Origin: Edaphovirga cremea
Lineage (GTDB): Bacteria > Pseudomonadota > Gammaproteobacteria > Enterobacterales > Enterobacteriaceae
Reading direction: 5' to 3'
Assembly (NCBI RefSeq): GCF_003332275.1
Contig: NZ_QOVA01000003.1
Location: 62,001 to 126,000, forward strand
DNA length: 64,000 nucleotides
The notes under the pieces: generated by a model
The model's input: only the letters and a program-made list of their open reading frames with translations
Told to the model about the DNA's origin: nothing
Databases searched by the model: none
Shown here: positions 1 to 9,210 of the stretch, one piece after another
Position numbering within the stretch: position 1 is the stretch's first letter
Layout of the letters: the number at the start of each line of letters is the position of its first letter
Translations under genes and position numbers: made by a program

Positions 1-443
1 CACTGAGCAGCATTTTCTCCGGTCTGGTCGGTGCAGCGCCAGCGGCGGTTTACATTGAATCGGCAGCGGGTACGGCGGCGGGCGGTAAAACTGGCCTGAC
101 GGCGACCGTGGTCGGTATTTTGTTCCTGATGATCCTGTTCCTGTCACCGTTATCCTATCTGGTTCCCGGTTATGCGACCGCGCCAGCCTTGATGTACGTT
201 GGCCTGTTGATGCTGAGTAATGTCTCGAAGCTGGATTTCACGGATTTCGTTGATGCCATGGCTGGCCTGCTGTGTGCTGTATTCATCGTACTGACCTGTA
301 ATATCGTCACCGGCATTATGCTGGGCTTCAGTTCACTGGTGATTGGCCGTATTTTCTCCGGTGAATGGCGCAAGCTAAATCTTGGCACGGTAATTATCGC
401 GCTGGCGCTGGTGGTATTCTACGCCGGTGGCTGGGCGATTTAA
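1..443 (+). CDS. ghxP: Guanine/hypoxanthine permease GhxP, C-terminal part
   Basis: Inner-membrane NCS2/AzgA-family symporter that imports guanine and hypoxanthine. Only the last ~147 codons are present; the frame is open from base 3 and ends at TAA 441-443. The segment begins with the conserved glycine/alanine-rich stretch ([26 protein letters not shown]), followed by four hydrophobic membrane segments, and ends in FYAGGWAI, as remembered for E. coli YjcD/GhxP. The next gene is yjcE, which also follows yjcD in E. coli, so GhxP is preferred over the related adenine permeases AdeP/AdeQ. The start and N-terminal half lie outside the window. Confidence 0.85.
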   Translation, partial: LSSIFSGLVGAAPAAVYIESAAGTAAGGKTGLTATVVGILFLMILFLSPLSYLVPGYATAPALMYVGLLMLSNVSKLDFTDFVDAMAGLLCAVFIVLTCNIVTGIMLGFSSLVIGRIFSGEWRKLNLGTVIIALALVVFYAGGWAI

Positions 444-462
444 TCACTCGTTTCAGTATCAT

Positions 463-493
463 ACTCACAGGGGATGCAATGTCCCCTGTGAGT
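463..493 (+). terminator. Hairpin after ghxP
   Basis: A perfect 12-bp inverted repeat (463-474 with 482-493, arms ACTCACAGGGGA/TCCCCTGTGAGT, 7-nt loop) lies 20 bp after the ghxP stop. Only a weak T-run follows, so it may terminate or stabilise the ghxP transcript end. Confidence 0.6.
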
Positions 494-540
494 GATCTTC
501 TTTAAACAAATCCTCGCTGTTTACCGCTAAAACGCACAAC

Positions 541-597
541 ATGGTTTTAACCAAGACAAATGGTTTTAATCACGCTAAATAGTTTTAACCACACTAA
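541..597 (+). repeat. Three tandem 19-bp repeats upstream of yjcE
   Basis: Three consecutive 19-bp units start at 541, 560 and 579 with the consensus ATGGTTTTAAYCAMRCTAA; the third has ATAG in place of ATGG. They end 90 bp before the yjcE start. Head-to-tail units of this length, near two helical turns, could be operator sites for a regulator of yjcE. That role is inferred. Confidence 0.6.
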
Positions 598-686
598 AAA
601 AGTGATCTACTATCAACCCTGGTGTGCTGGCCGAGGCGATCGGTCTGTAAGTTTTAAATTTCGAATGCAATGAGACTAAGGAAAGC

Positions 687-2336
687 ATGGAAATCTTTTT
701 TACCATCCTCATTTTGATTCTGGTGGTGTCGCTCTCTGGGGTGGTCACCAGAATGTTGCCCTTTCAAATACCGCTTCCTCTCATGCAAATAGCCGTCGGG
801 GCTCTTCTCGCCTGGCCAAATTTTGGTTTGCATGTCGATTTTGATCCTGAGCTGTTTCTGGTGCTGTTTATCCCGCCCCTGCTGTTTGCCGATGGTTGGA
901 AGACGCCGACGCGTGAGTTTTTGCACCATGGGCGTGAAATACTTGGATTGGCGCTGATGTTGGTGTTGCTGACCGTTGTCGGCGTGGGTTATCTCATCTA
1001 TATGATGGTGCCAAATATCCCGCTGGTGGCGGCGTTTGCCCTGGCGGCCGTGCTTTCACCTACTGATGCCGTGGCGCTGTCCGGTATTGTTGGCAAAGGG
1101 CGTATCCCGAAATCCATCATGGGAGTACTGGAAGGCGAGGCGCTGATGAATGACGCCTCTGGTCTGGTCTCGTTGAAATTTGCTATCGCAGTGGCGATGG
1201 GAACAATGGTGTTTACCGTTTCCGGTGCGACCGTTGAATTCCTGAAAGTGGCGATTGGTGGCCTGCTGGCGGGTGTTGCGGTGACCTGGCTTTACAGTAA
1301 ATCGCTGCGCATCATGAGCCGCTGGAGCGGTGATGATCCCGCCACGCAGATTGTGTTCCTGCTGTTGCTGCCTTTTGCTTCTTACCTTATCGCTGAACAC
1401 ATTGGCGTTTCCGGTATTCTGGCGGCGGTGGCTGCCGGTATGACCATCAGCCAGTCCGGTGTTATCCGCAATGCACCGCTGGCCATGCGCCTGCGCGCCA
1501 ACAGCGTTTGGGCGATGCTGGAGTTCGTGTTTAACGGCATGGTGTTTATCATGTTGGGATTGCAGTTTCCGGGGATACTTGAGAACTCGATTATCCAGGC
1601 GGAAAACGATCCTACGATTGCCACCTGGCAGTTGTTCACCGATGTCGCGATACTCTATTTTGCGCTGCTGATGCTGCGATTCGTCTGGTTATGGTCGATG
1701 AAGAAATTCAGTAACCGGGTGCTGAAAAAGAATCCTTTGATGTTCGGCAGCTACAGCACCCGTGAATTGTGGGTGGCCTCTTTTGCTGGGGTGCGCGGTG
1801 CGATTACGCTGGCCGGTGTGTTGTCCATTCCTCTGTTTCTTACCGATGGTTCAGCCTTTCCGTCACGTTATCAACTGGTATTTCTGGCGGCGGGAGTCAT
1901 TCTGTTTTCGCTGATTGCCGGGGTGATCGCGCTACCATTGCTGTTGAAAGGCGTGGTGATTGCCGATAATTCGGTATACCGCGAAGAGGAGCGGATGGCT
2001 AAATCTGTCTCGGCAGAAGTGGCTATCGAAAGCCTGCATAAAATGGAGGAAAGACTGGCCGCGGACAGTGAGGAAAACATTGATGAACAGACGCTGAAAG
2101 AGGTCAGTTCAAGGGTCATCGGGACGCTGCGGCGTCGAACGGCCAGTAAGGACGACATGGAGAGCGCGCTGAAAACCGAAAATCTGGAGCGCCGTTTCCG
2201 GCTCACCGCCTTGCGGGCGGAGCGTGGTGAGTTATATCACTTGCGTGCCACGCAGCGCATCAGTAACGAAACGCTGCAAAAACTGCTGCATGAACTGGAT
2301 CTGCTCGAAGCCCTGCTGGTGGAAAAAGAGATCTGA
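687..2336 (+). CDS. yjcE: CPA1-family Na+/H+ antiporter YjcE
   Basis: Predicted inner-membrane monovalent cation/proton antiporter of the NhaP/CPA1 family. The 549-aa length equals E. coli YjcE as remembered, and the similarity is very strong throughout. About twelve hydrophobic segments fill residues 1-415; they include the LSPTDAVALSGI and GEALMNDASGLV motifs, whose acidic residues are typical of ion-binding sites in this family. A charged cytoplasmic tail of ~130 residues, rich in heptad-like leucines, follows and may form a coiled coil. The start is the ATG after AAGGAAAGC. The gene stands alone behind ghxP, with tandem repeats in its upstream region. Confidence 0.92.
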   Translation: MEIFFTILILILVVSLSGVVTRMLPFQIPLPLMQIAVGALLAWPNFGLHVDFDPELFLVLFIPPLLFADGWKTPTREFLHHGREILGLALMLVLLTVVGVGYLIYMMVPNIPLVAAFALAAVLSPTDAVALSGIVGKGRIPKSIMGVLEGEALMNDASGLVSLKFAIAVAMGTMVFTVSGATVEFLKVAIGGLLAGVAVTWLYSKSLRIMSRWSGDDPATQIVFLLLLPFASYLIAEHIGVSGILAAVAAGMTISQSGVIRNAPLAMRLRANSVWAMLEFVFNGMVFIMLGLQFPGILENSIIQAENDPTIATWQLFTDVAILYFALLMLRFVWLWSMKKFSNRVLKKNPLMFGSYSTRELWVASFAGVRGAITLAGVLSIPLFLTDGSAFPSRYQLVFLAAGVILFSLIAGVIALPLLLKGVVIADNSVYREEERMAKSVSAEVAIESLHKMEERLAADSEENIDEQTLKEVSSRVIGTLRRRTASKDDMESALKTENLERRFRLTALRAERGELYHLRATQRISNETLQKLLHELDLLEALLVEKEI

Positions 2337-2346
2337 TCCCAGAGTA

Positions 2347-2376
2347 TCCCGCAGGCGTCAGTGCATGCCTGCGGGA
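2347..2376 (+). terminator. Inverted repeat after yjcE
   Basis: Ten-base arms TCCCGCAGGC (2347-2356) and GCCTGCGGGA (2367-2376) enclose a 10-nt loop just after the yjcE stop. No strong T-run follows, so termination is likely but unproven. Confidence 0.55.
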
Positions 2377-2468
2377 GTCCAGGTTTTCACTATCGAATCC
2401 AATCATTGCGGCCAATAGTCACGGCAGCGGGCGATCCATGCCTGTGCGCTGTGAGAGAGATAACTCCC

Positions 2469-2908
2469 CTAACGCCAGATTAACCCCAATTGCGATGGCA
2501 GTTGCGGATCCAACGGTAGCCACAACAGGTTATTGCTGTCCAATCGCTGGCAAATCGGCTCAGGCAGAATGGCAATCCCAATGCCCACTTGCACCATGGC
2601 TACCAGAAAATCCCACTGACCGCTGCGGACCGCAATTTTTGGTGTGAAACCTTCGACCTGAAATGCAGCGATTAATTGACGGTAAAGCGCGAAATCTTCG
2701 TTGTAAATCAGGATATTCTCTTGGGCCAATTCGCTGATGGCGACCCGGGAACGAGCTAGCCAGTGCTCAGTGCGCGGCACGACCACGCACAGCGGATGGC
2801 TGAAAAGCGGCAAGGAGGTGAGGGGCAGATTGGCATCGGCAGGCAGGGCGGTCAACGCCAGATCCAGTTCGCCATGAATCACCGCCTGTTGCACCGTGAG
2901 TCCACCAA
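2469..2908 (-). pseudogene. LysR-type regulator remnant, C-terminal domain only
   Basis: The reading frame encodes the effector-binding half of a LysR-family regulator. Visible features are GELDLALTALP, a VVPRTEHWLA segment, and the C-terminal VGIGIAILPEP followed by WLPL, all usual in the substrate-binding domain. Reading upstream on the minus strand, homology runs to a GGLTVQQAV segment and stops near 2908, where it meets a CidB/LrgB fragment on the other strand. The DNA-binding N-terminal half is therefore missing. The parent was probably the divergently transcribed regulator of a cid/lrg-type operon; this is inferred from the neighbour. Confidence 0.75.
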
Positions 2909-3178
2909 ATGACGTTGCCGGAAGATGTGCAACGCAGTCTGGCGGCGCTGTTTGTGGTGATCACCGAGGTATTTGGTATGGCCATTGGCGATCTGATGTT
3001 CCTGCGTTTGTCGGTGCGCAGCGGGTTGGCAAAGGGAGCAGGGCTGGGTGCATCGTCGCACGGGGCGGGAACTGCCAAAGCCTATGAGATGGGTCAGCAG
3101 GAAGGCGTGGTTTCCAGTCTGGTGATGATGCTGGCCGGGATATTGGCCGCATCTTTCATTGGTCGTCTTATGTGGTGA
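2909..3178 (+). pseudogene. CidB/LrgB-family membrane protein remnant
   Basis: About 89 codons match the C-terminal part of the CidB/LrgB family, membrane proteins linked to holin-like control of murein hydrolases or to pyruvate transport. Recognisable features are TLPEDVQ, the VVITEVFGMAIGD helix, the conserved GLGASSHGAGTAKA loop and a final hydrophobic helix. The family is normally ~230 residues with several earlier membrane helices, which are missing here along with any cidA. The fragment abuts the LysR remnant on the other strand, so one deletion appears to have removed the centre of a regulator-cidA-cidB locus. Confidence 0.75.
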
Positions 3179-3200
3179 GGGCATCCAGGTGGATGCCCTC
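3177..3200. terminator. Hairpin between cidB remnant and aapP
   Basis: A perfect 11-bp stem (GAGGGCATCCA, 3177-3187, with its complement at 3190-3200) lies between two convergent reading frames and can serve either strand. It is 9 bp from the aapP stop. Confidence 0.65.
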
Positions 3201-3209
3201 CGAGTTCAA

Positions 3210-3956
3210 TCAGTGAATAACCTGCGATAAGAACTCGCGGGTACGTTCGGATTTTGGATTTGAGAAGAATTCCTCTGGTGCAGCCTGTTCGACAATCTCA
3301 CCGCGATCCATGAAGATCACCCGATCTGCGACGGTACGGGCAAACCCCATTTCATGCGTTACGCACAGCATCGTCATGCCGTCGTGCGCCAATCCAATCA
3401 TGGTATCCAATACTTCTTTTACCATCTCTGGATCCAGTGCCGAGGTCGGTTCATCAAACAGCATGATTTTGGGTTTCATGCAGAGCGAACGGGCGATCGC
3501 CACCCGCTGCTGTTGCCCGCCGGAGAGTTGACCGGGGAATTTATGTGCATGCTCGGCAATGCGCACCCTTTTCAGGTAGTGCATCGCCAATTCATCGGCC
3601 TCTTTCTTCGGCATATGGCGCACCCAACTGGGCGCCAGCGTACAGTTCTGCAAAACGGTCAGATGCGGGAACAGATTGAAGTGCTGGAAGACCATGCCCA
3701 CCTCAATCCTGACTTTCTCGATATTCCTCAGATCGTCATTCAGTTCGGTACCATCGACGATAATCCGCCCTTGCTGGTGCTCTTCCAGATGATTGATACA
3801 ACGAATCGTGGTCGATTTTCCAGAGCCTGAAGGCCCGCACAGCACAATTCTCTCACCCTGTTTGACTTGCAGGTTGATATTTTTCAGAACGTGGAACTGA
3901 CCGTACCACTTATTGACGTTTTCCAACGTAATCATCATTTTTTCAACGTCGCTCAT
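3210..3956 (-). CDS. aapP: General L-amino acid ABC transporter ATPase AapP
   Basis: ATP-binding subunit of the polar/general L-amino acid importer; it hydrolyses ATP at the inner membrane to drive uptake through AapQ/AapM. The 248-aa protein has Walker A GPSGSGKS near residue 41, Q-loop VFQHFNLFP, signature [14 protein letters not shown], Walker [14 protein letters not shown] and the H-loop VTHEMGFA, all intact. It is the last gene of aapJQMP, 8 bp after aapM, and a hairpin follows. E. coli YhdZ is the matching protein and yhdWXYZ also lies near fis there. ATG 3956 is used; an in-frame ATG six codons later is possible. Confidence 0.92.
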   Translation of the reverse strand: MSDVEKMMITLENVNKWYGQFHVLKNINLQVKQGERIVLCGPSGSGKSTTIRCINHLEEHQQGRIIVDGTELNDDLRNIEKVRIEVGMVFQHFNLFPHLTVLQNCTLAPSWVRHMPKKEADELAMHYLKRVRIAEHAHKFPGQLSGGQQQRVAIARSLCMKPKIMLFDEPTSALDPEMVKEVLDTMIGLAHDGMTMLCVTHEMGFARTVADRVIFMDRGEIVEQAAPEEFFSNPKSERTREFLSQVIH

Positions 3957-3964
3957 GGGTTACC

Positions 3965-5074
3965 TCAGTGCGAAGAACGTCCGGTGTGAAAGCGCTTTTC
4001 CAGATGCTGGCTATAGCGCGACATACTAAAACAGAAAATCCAGTACAAGGCAGCGGCGAAGACGTAGCCTTCGGTGGACATCCCCAACCAGACGGGATCG
4101 ACCGTGGCTTGCTGTACGCTGCTGAACAGATCAAACAGACCGATGATGATCACCAGACTGGTGTCCTTGAACAGCGCAATGATGGTGTTGACCAGACCGG
4201 GAATGACCATTTTCAGGGCTTGCGGCAAGATAACCAGCCCCTGCATTTTCCAGTAGCTTAGCGCCAGCGACTCTGCGGCCTCATACTGGCCTCTCGGCAG
4301 TGCCTGCAACCCACCGCGAACCACTTCGGCCACGTAGGCGGATTGGAATAACACCACACCCACCAACGCGCGGATCAGCTTGTCGATGCTGGTTCCCTCG
4401 GTCATGAACAGTGGCAGCATTACCGAGGACATGAAGAGCACGGTAATCAGAGGAACGCCGCGCCAGAACTCGATAAAAACCACCGACAGAATGCGCACGA
4501 TCGGTAACGAGGAGCGACGCGCCAGAGCCAGCAAGATGCCGAGCGGCAGTGCCCCGGCGATCCCGACGGCCGCAATAATCAGTGTCAGGGTCAATCCGCC
4601 CCACTGGCGGGTTTCAACCCGATTCAGGCCCAGAAAACCACCGTACATCAGCCACCAGGTGATCAACGGGAAAACCACCATCCAGCAGGCGATGTAACGT
4701 CCACGCCGGGGCATTCCCTTCCAGAACATGGGAATCAGCGACAACAGACCAATCACCAGCGTGGTGTTGATGCGCCAGCGCTCTTCGAAAGGATAGAGCC
4801 CGTACATAAACTGCCCGAAACGGGCGTGTACGAACACCCAGCATGCCCCTTCTTTGGTGCAGTCTGCGCGGGTCGTCCCGAACCAGTTAGCCTGAAAAAT
4901 AGTCCAGTTCAGCAGCGGGGGAATCAGTTCCCACATCAACCACAGACAAAACAGCGTCAGCAGGCTATTGAACCAACTGGAGAACAGATTCTTGCGTGCC
5001 CAAAACACCAGTTGTCCGAGCCTGTTGTCGGGGGTAATCAAGGGCTTGCCGGGAGGGAGTAATGTCATAGTCAT
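3965..5074 (-). CDS. aapM: General L-amino acid ABC transporter permease AapM
   Basis: Inner-membrane permease of the HisMQ type; with AapQ it forms the translocation channel. The 369-aa protein has a long N-terminal region with several hydrophobic segments and a C-terminal permease module. The EAA loop that contacts the ATPase reads EAAESLALSYWKMQGLVILPQA near residue 260. The start ATG 5074 follows a short gap after aapQ (9 bp). It corresponds to E. coli YhdY. No irregularities are seen. Confidence 0.9.
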   Translation of the reverse strand: MTMTLLPPGKPLITPDNRLGQLVFWARKNLFSSWFNSLLTLFCLWLMWELIPPLLNWTIFQANWFGTTRADCTKEGACWVFVHARFGQFMYGLYPFEERWRINTTLVIGLLSLIPMFWKGMPRRGRYIACWMVVFPLITWWLMYGGFLGLNRVETRQWGGLTLTLIIAAVGIAGALPLGILLALARRSSLPIVRILSVVFIEFWRGVPLITVLFMSSVMLPLFMTEGTSIDKLIRALVGVVLFQSAYVAEVVRGGLQALPRGQYEAAESLALSYWKMQGLVILPQALKMVIPGLVNTIIALFKDTSLVIIIGLFDLFSSVQQATVDPVWLGMSTEGYVFAAALYWIFCFSMSRYSQHLEKRFHTGRSSH

Positions 5075-5083
5075 TGTTTTCCC

Positions 5084-6262
5084 TTAGCGTTCTACCAGCG
5101 CAATACGCCGATTGTAGATATTCATTAACAGCGAAATCGCCAGGCTGATAATCAGGTAGACCGACATGGTGATGGCGATGGTTTCGATAGCCTGTCCGGT
5201 CTGATTAAGTACGGTTCCAGCAAACAGCGACACCATGTCCGGATAGCCAATAGCGGCAGCCAGTGAGGAGTTTTTGACGATGTTGAGATATTGACTGGTC
5301 AATGGCGGAATGATGACCCGCATGGCCTGAGGCAATACCACTTTGCGCAAGGTGATAGGATTCGGTAAACCCAACGATCGTGCTGCTTCATGTTGCCCAT
5401 GATCGACAGATTGAATCCCGGAACGAATGACTTCGGCGATGAACGACGAGGTATAGACCGACAGCGCCAGGGTCAGGGCGGCAAGTTCAGGGATCAGCAC
5501 CATGCCGCCCCGGAAATTGAAGCCGCGCAGCGTTGGCAGGTCCCAATGCAGCGCAGAACCAAATAGTAGATGCGCAAGAGCGGGTAATCCGACGAGCAGG
5601 AGGATCACTACGGGCCAGATACGCCATACTTTGCCGGTATGGACATGCAGAAAATGGTTGTAACGCTTCAGGGCCAGAATCAGCAGAATCGCCAGCAGTA
5701 ACGCAATGAAACCCGCCAAACTGCCTTCACCCAGTTGAGGGGAGGGAAGATATAATCCCCGGTTACTCAGAAACGCGAGACCAAACGCATCCAGACTCTG
5801 GCGCGGTCCGGGCAGATTACGCAGCACCGCAAAGTACCAGAAAAATATTTGCAGCAATGGCGGGATATTGCGGAACGTCTCGATGTAAAACGTCGACAGT
5901 TTACGCAGGAGCCAGTTGTCTGACAGCCGTGCCAAACCAATGAAAAATCCCAGTAGGGAAGCGAAAACGATGCAGAGTGCGGACACCAGCAGCGTATTCA
6001 GCAGACCGACAAGGAAAACCCGACCATAGGTATCACCCTGTTCGTATTCAATGAGATGCTGGACAATGCCGAAACCGGCACTCTTATCCAGAAATGCAAA
6101 ACCGGAAGTGATGCCGCGCGTAGAAAGGTTGGTGACGGTGTTATGAATCAGATAGCCAGCGCAGGCGAATAGCAAAGCCACTGCAAAAATTTGATAAATC
6201 CAGGCACGCACCGCTGGATTGGTCAGCGAAAAGTTGCTTTTTCCGGTTGGGCGTCGCGACAT
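5084..6262 (-). CDS. aapQ: General L-amino acid ABC transporter permease AapQ
   Basis: Second permease subunit of the Aap importer, 392 aa, inner membrane. It has a basic N-terminus (MSRRPTGK), about eight hydrophobic segments, and an EAA loop (EAARSLGLPNPITLRKVVLPQA) near residue 305 for docking AapP. It is separated from the binding-protein gene aapJ by a long hairpin at 6293-6339, an arrangement often seen where the periplasmic component must be made in excess. It corresponds to E. coli YhdX. Confidence 0.9.
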   Translation of the reverse strand: MSRRPTGKSNFSLTNPAVRAWIYQIFAVALLFACAGYLIHNTVTNLSTRGITSGFAFLDKSAGFGIVQHLIEYEQGDTYGRVFLVGLLNTLLVSALCIVFASLLGFFIGLARLSDNWLLRKLSTFYIETFRNIPPLLQIFFWYFAVLRNLPGPRQSLDAFGLAFLSNRGLYLPSPQLGEGSLAGFIALLLAILLILALKRYNHFLHVHTGKVWRIWPVVILLLVGLPALAHLLFGSALHWDLPTLRGFNFRGGMVLIPELAALTLALSVYTSSFIAEVIRSGIQSVDHGQHEAARSLGLPNPITLRKVVLPQAMRVIIPPLTSQYLNIVKNSSLAAAIGYPDMVSLFAGTVLNQTGQAIETIAITMSVYLIISLAISLLMNIYNRRIALVER

Positions 6263-6292
6263 AAAGAAAACCTCAACAAACGGTCAAACATG

Positions 6293-6339
6293 CCACTGAT
6301 GTTCCGGCAGCGTCAGCGCTACCGGAACATCATCAGTGG
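6293..6339 (-). terminator. Intercistronic hairpin between aapJ and aapQ
   Basis: Arms CCACTGATGTTCCGG (6293-6307) and CCGGAACATCATCAGTGG (6322-6339) pair over ~15 bp with a 3-nt bulge. The hairpin lies 8 bp after the aapJ stop and 31 bp before the aapQ start. It probably attenuates or protects the transcript so that AapJ exceeds the membrane subunits; that effect is inferred. Confidence 0.7.
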
Positions 6340-6346
6340 TAGGGAA

Positions 6347-7372
6347 TTAACGGACTGGAGGTGCGTATTGGATCCCGCCCTGATTCCACAGCGCGTTCAG
6401 ACCACGTTTGATTTTCAGCTCGCTGCCCATACCGACGTTACGCTCGAATGCTTCGCCGTAGTTACCGACTTGTTTAACGATTTTGACGACCCAATCGTTG
6501 GGCACTTTAAGATCCTGACCGTAAGTCCCTTCTTTGCCGAGCAAATGCGCCATATCCGGTGTCGTTGGCGCGGCAGCCAACTGTTCTACGTTTTTGGAGG
6601 TGACGCCCATTTCTTCCGCGTTGAGCATGGCAAACAGGGTCCAGCGGACAATGATCAACCAGTCTTCATCGCCACGGCGAACCACGGGGCCCAGCGGCTC
6701 TTTGGAGATAACCTCTGGCAGAACGATAAAATCATCCGGTTTGCCCAGTTTGATACGCAATGCATACAGCTGGGATTGGTCAGACGCCAGGGTATCGCAA
6801 CGGCCTGAGTCCAGAGCCTTGGCACTTTCGTCTGAACGATCGAAGGTGACCGGGGTGAATTGCATTTTGTTGGCTTTAAAGAAGTCGGCGACATTCAGCT
6901 CGGTATCGGTACCTGCCTGCAAACAGACCGTGGCACCATCAAGCTCTTTCGCGCTCTTCAGGCCGGCTTTTTTGTGGGTCAGGAAGCCGATGCCGTCGTA
7001 GTAGTTAACACCGGCAAAAATCATTCCCATACCTGCGTCGCGAGACGAGGTCCAGGTGGTATTACGGGACAACATATCAACTTCGCCTGACTGCAAGGCG
7101 GTGAAACGCTCTTTTGCATTCAGTGGGGTATATTTCACTTTACTGGCATCGCCAAAAATGGCCGCGGCAACGCCCCGGCAAATATCGACGTCGAGACCAG
7201 AGAATTTACCGCTGGCATCCGCATAGGAAAATCCTGGTAATCCATCGCTGATACCGCACTGCACAAAACCTTTTTTCTTAACCGCATCCAGCGTTGCACC
7301 TGCGTGTGCTTGTCCGACTGCAGCAAAAAGAGTAGCTGCAGTAATCAGCGTTGAAAGCATAATTTTTTTCAT
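6347..7372 (-). CDS. aapJ: General L-amino acid-binding periplasmic protein AapJ
   Basis: Periplasmic receptor that captures L-amino acids for AapQMP. The 341-aa precursor starts with a clear Sec signal (MKKIMLSTLITAATLFAAVGQAHA, cleavage likely after AHA near residue 24). The mature part is a type 3 solute-binding fold: GFVQCGISDGLPGFSYAD, FSGLDVDICRGVAAAIFGD, and a VCLQAGTDTE hinge region. It corresponds to E. coli YhdW. It is the first gene of the operon; the 7373-7814 gap upstream should carry its promoter, although I cannot fix one. Confidence 0.93.
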   Translation of the reverse strand: MKKIMLSTLITAATLFAAVGQAHAGATLDAVKKKGFVQCGISDGLPGFSYADASGKFSGLDVDICRGVAAAIFGDASKVKYTPLNAKERFTALQSGEVDMLSRNTTWTSSRDAGMGMIFAGVNYYDGIGFLTHKKAGLKSAKELDGATVCLQAGTDTELNVADFFKANKMQFTPVTFDRSDESAKALDSGRCDTLASDQSQLYALRIKLGKPDDFIVLPEVISKEPLGPVVRRGDEDWLIIVRWTLFAMLNAEEMGVTSKNVEQLAAAPTTPDMAHLLGKEGTYGQDLKVPNDWVVKIVKQVGNYGEAFERNVGMGSELKIKRGLNALWNQGGIQYAPPVR

Positions 7373-7752
7373 AAAGCGTCCTGTGAGGCAAAGTCGGAGA
7401 GTTTCATTTTCGATGCATCGGCTGCACCATCTCTGTTCAAAAGGGCAGAGCCCTCACTGGTATTAGCAAAGGTGATGCCACAATTAATTTTTCTTAGTAA
7501 ACAAGGCTCATCGATGTATTGATCAGTAACATTAACTTCCATAATGAAATATTTCGCACTAAAATGGTGCGATAGCATTTTTTAATGGATTATTTTGGTG
7601 CAGAGGAAGAAAGCCCTGTTTTTTGTGTGGAAATAGGCTATTTGTGGAGTATCTGTCTGAATCAGGCTCCGTTGCTGGAGCCCGAAATATTAACGTGTTG
7701 ACTGAATTAGTGAGACAACCTTTTTCATTATTTAATGCCGATCTATCAAACA

Positions 7753-7779
7753 CAAAAAACCCGGTCATAAAGCCGGGTT
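7753..7779 (-). terminator. Rho-independent terminator of lpxP
   Basis: Read on the minus strand, a stem of AACCCGG/CCGGGTT (7773-7779 with 7758-7764) is followed by a run of six T residues. It lies 35 bp after the lpxP stop. Confidence 0.8.
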
Positions 7780-7814
7780 CAGATACATTGTTTGCTATTA
7801 AAAGGGAGATACGA

Positions 7815-8735
7815 TCAATACAGCGATGCACCACCGGAGGGGCGGGTTTTAAAGCGGCGATGTAACCACAGATATTGATCGGGTGCGCGCATTATCTCGC
7901 GCTCAATGATCTTGTTCATATAAGATGCGGCAGCCATCTCATCATCAATAGGATAATCCTCCAGAGCAGGTTGGATTACCAATTCATAACCACGGCCATT
8001 CTCTTTTCTGATCAGCACCACGGTAATGATCGCCGGTTTAGCCAGACGAACCAACATAAATGTGCCGCTGGTAGTTGCTGCTTCATCGACGGCAAATAGC
8101 GGGGCGAACACGCTGCCACGCGGGCCGTAGTCTTGATCCGGGGCAAACCATACCGCCTCACCATTTTTTAGGGCGCGAACCATACCGCGAAGATCCTTAC
8201 GATCCAGCATCGCTTTATTGGATCGCATGCGACCCCAGGTTTGGACCACTTCCATCGCTTTATTATTGTGCGGGCGATACATTGCCATCATCGGCTGGCA
8301 CAAACCCATTGCTCGGCCACCTAATTCCAGTGACATAAAATGCACACCGATAACCAGTACTCCGCGATTGTTTTCTTGCGCTTTTTTCAGATGATGAAGC
8401 CCAGACACATCGAACCAGCGTTTTACGCGTTTATCAGACCAGAACCACGCCATCCCCGTTTCAATCAATCCCATTCCCAGCGATTCGAAATTGCTGACAA
8501 TCCGACGTTCAAGTTGGGCTTTATCCATTTCAGGGAAGCAAAGTTCGAGGTTGCGACGGGTGATGGACACGCGCCTTTTCAAGAAACGCATTGATGTTCT
8601 GCCAAGCCAGTTTCCCAGTCGATACAGAACCGAATAAGGAAGTTGAACCAGCAGGAACAGGACACCCAGGCCAAACCAGGTCAGCCAGTAGCGTGGACGA
8701 AGCAGTGATGAATTAAATTTCTGCGGATCTGTCAT
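7815..8735 (-). CDS. lpxP: Kdo2-lipid IVA palmitoleoyltransferase LpxP
   Basis: Inner-membrane acyltransferase of the LpxL/LpxM/LpxP family that adds a secondary acyl chain to the lipid A precursor. About 306 aa with one N-terminal membrane anchor (WLTWFGLGVLFLLVQLPY). The catalytic HX4(D/E) motif is HFMSLE near residue 139 and the substrate segment ends in YLWLHRRFKTRP. Residues such as MGLCQPMMAMYRPHNN and AVWFAPDQDYGPRGS fit LpxP better than LpxL; E. coli LpxP is made in the cold. ATG 8735 matches the expected N-terminus; an in-frame ATG at 8756 has no better ribosome site. A paralogue, lpxL, would be expected elsewhere. Confidence 0.85.
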   Translation of the reverse strand: MTDPQKFNSSLLRPRYWLTWFGLGVLFLLVQLPYSVLYRLGNWLGRTSMRFLKRRVSITRRNLELCFPEMDKAQLERRIVSNFESLGMGLIETGMAWFWSDKRVKRWFDVSGLHHLKKAQENNRGVLVIGVHFMSLELGGRAMGLCQPMMAMYRPHNNKAMEVVQTWGRMRSNKAMLDRKDLRGMVRALKNGEAVWFAPDQDYGPRGSVFAPLFAVDEAATTSGTFMLVRLAKPAIITVVLIRKENGRGYELVIQPALEDYPIDDEMAAASYMNKIIEREIMRAPDQYLWLHRRFKTRPSGGASLY

Positions 8736-8756
8736 ATCACAACTCGATATATGCAT

Positions 8757-9210
8757 TGAGGTATTCGACGTAACGCATATGGAAGAGACTCATTTGCGAT
8801 ACGTAAGTTTTGACACACGTTGTCAGCTAACGTTAAAAAAACACCGTCCTTGACGCAAACTTTACACTTTTATAGGCGATCTCGATGCTAATGGGCTTCA
8901 GTGGAGGCTATTGACGTGCGAGGCGACTTAGTGGCGAAGTATATCACGCACTTTACAGAACAAAGAGGGTTCAATCGTCTGATAATCACAATATTCAATC
9001 TCTGTTTGGGACGTAGTCAGCGGACGCTTTGAGGAAGCGATTGGGTTCTAGCTTATCGCAGTGCGGGTAGAATTCACCCACTCATTTCTTACTGGTTCTT
9101 AATGGTAGAGTTTGTGAGGCAACGGAACAAATTTCATGAAATTTTGGTCAACATAAATATCCCTGGATAATCTCCCCTGGGATATTTAAAAAATTAACGG
9201 GACGGTTTCT
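8757..9210. other. Intergenic stretch, no gene seen
   Basis: About 450 bp between lpxP and a small minus-strand gene. No convincing frame, repeat or strong hairpin was found. The lpxP promoter is expected in its left part. Confidence 0.5.

Noticed and set aside
541..597. CRISPR array
   Set aside because: The 19-bp units are directly adjacent with no spacers, and no cas genes are near.
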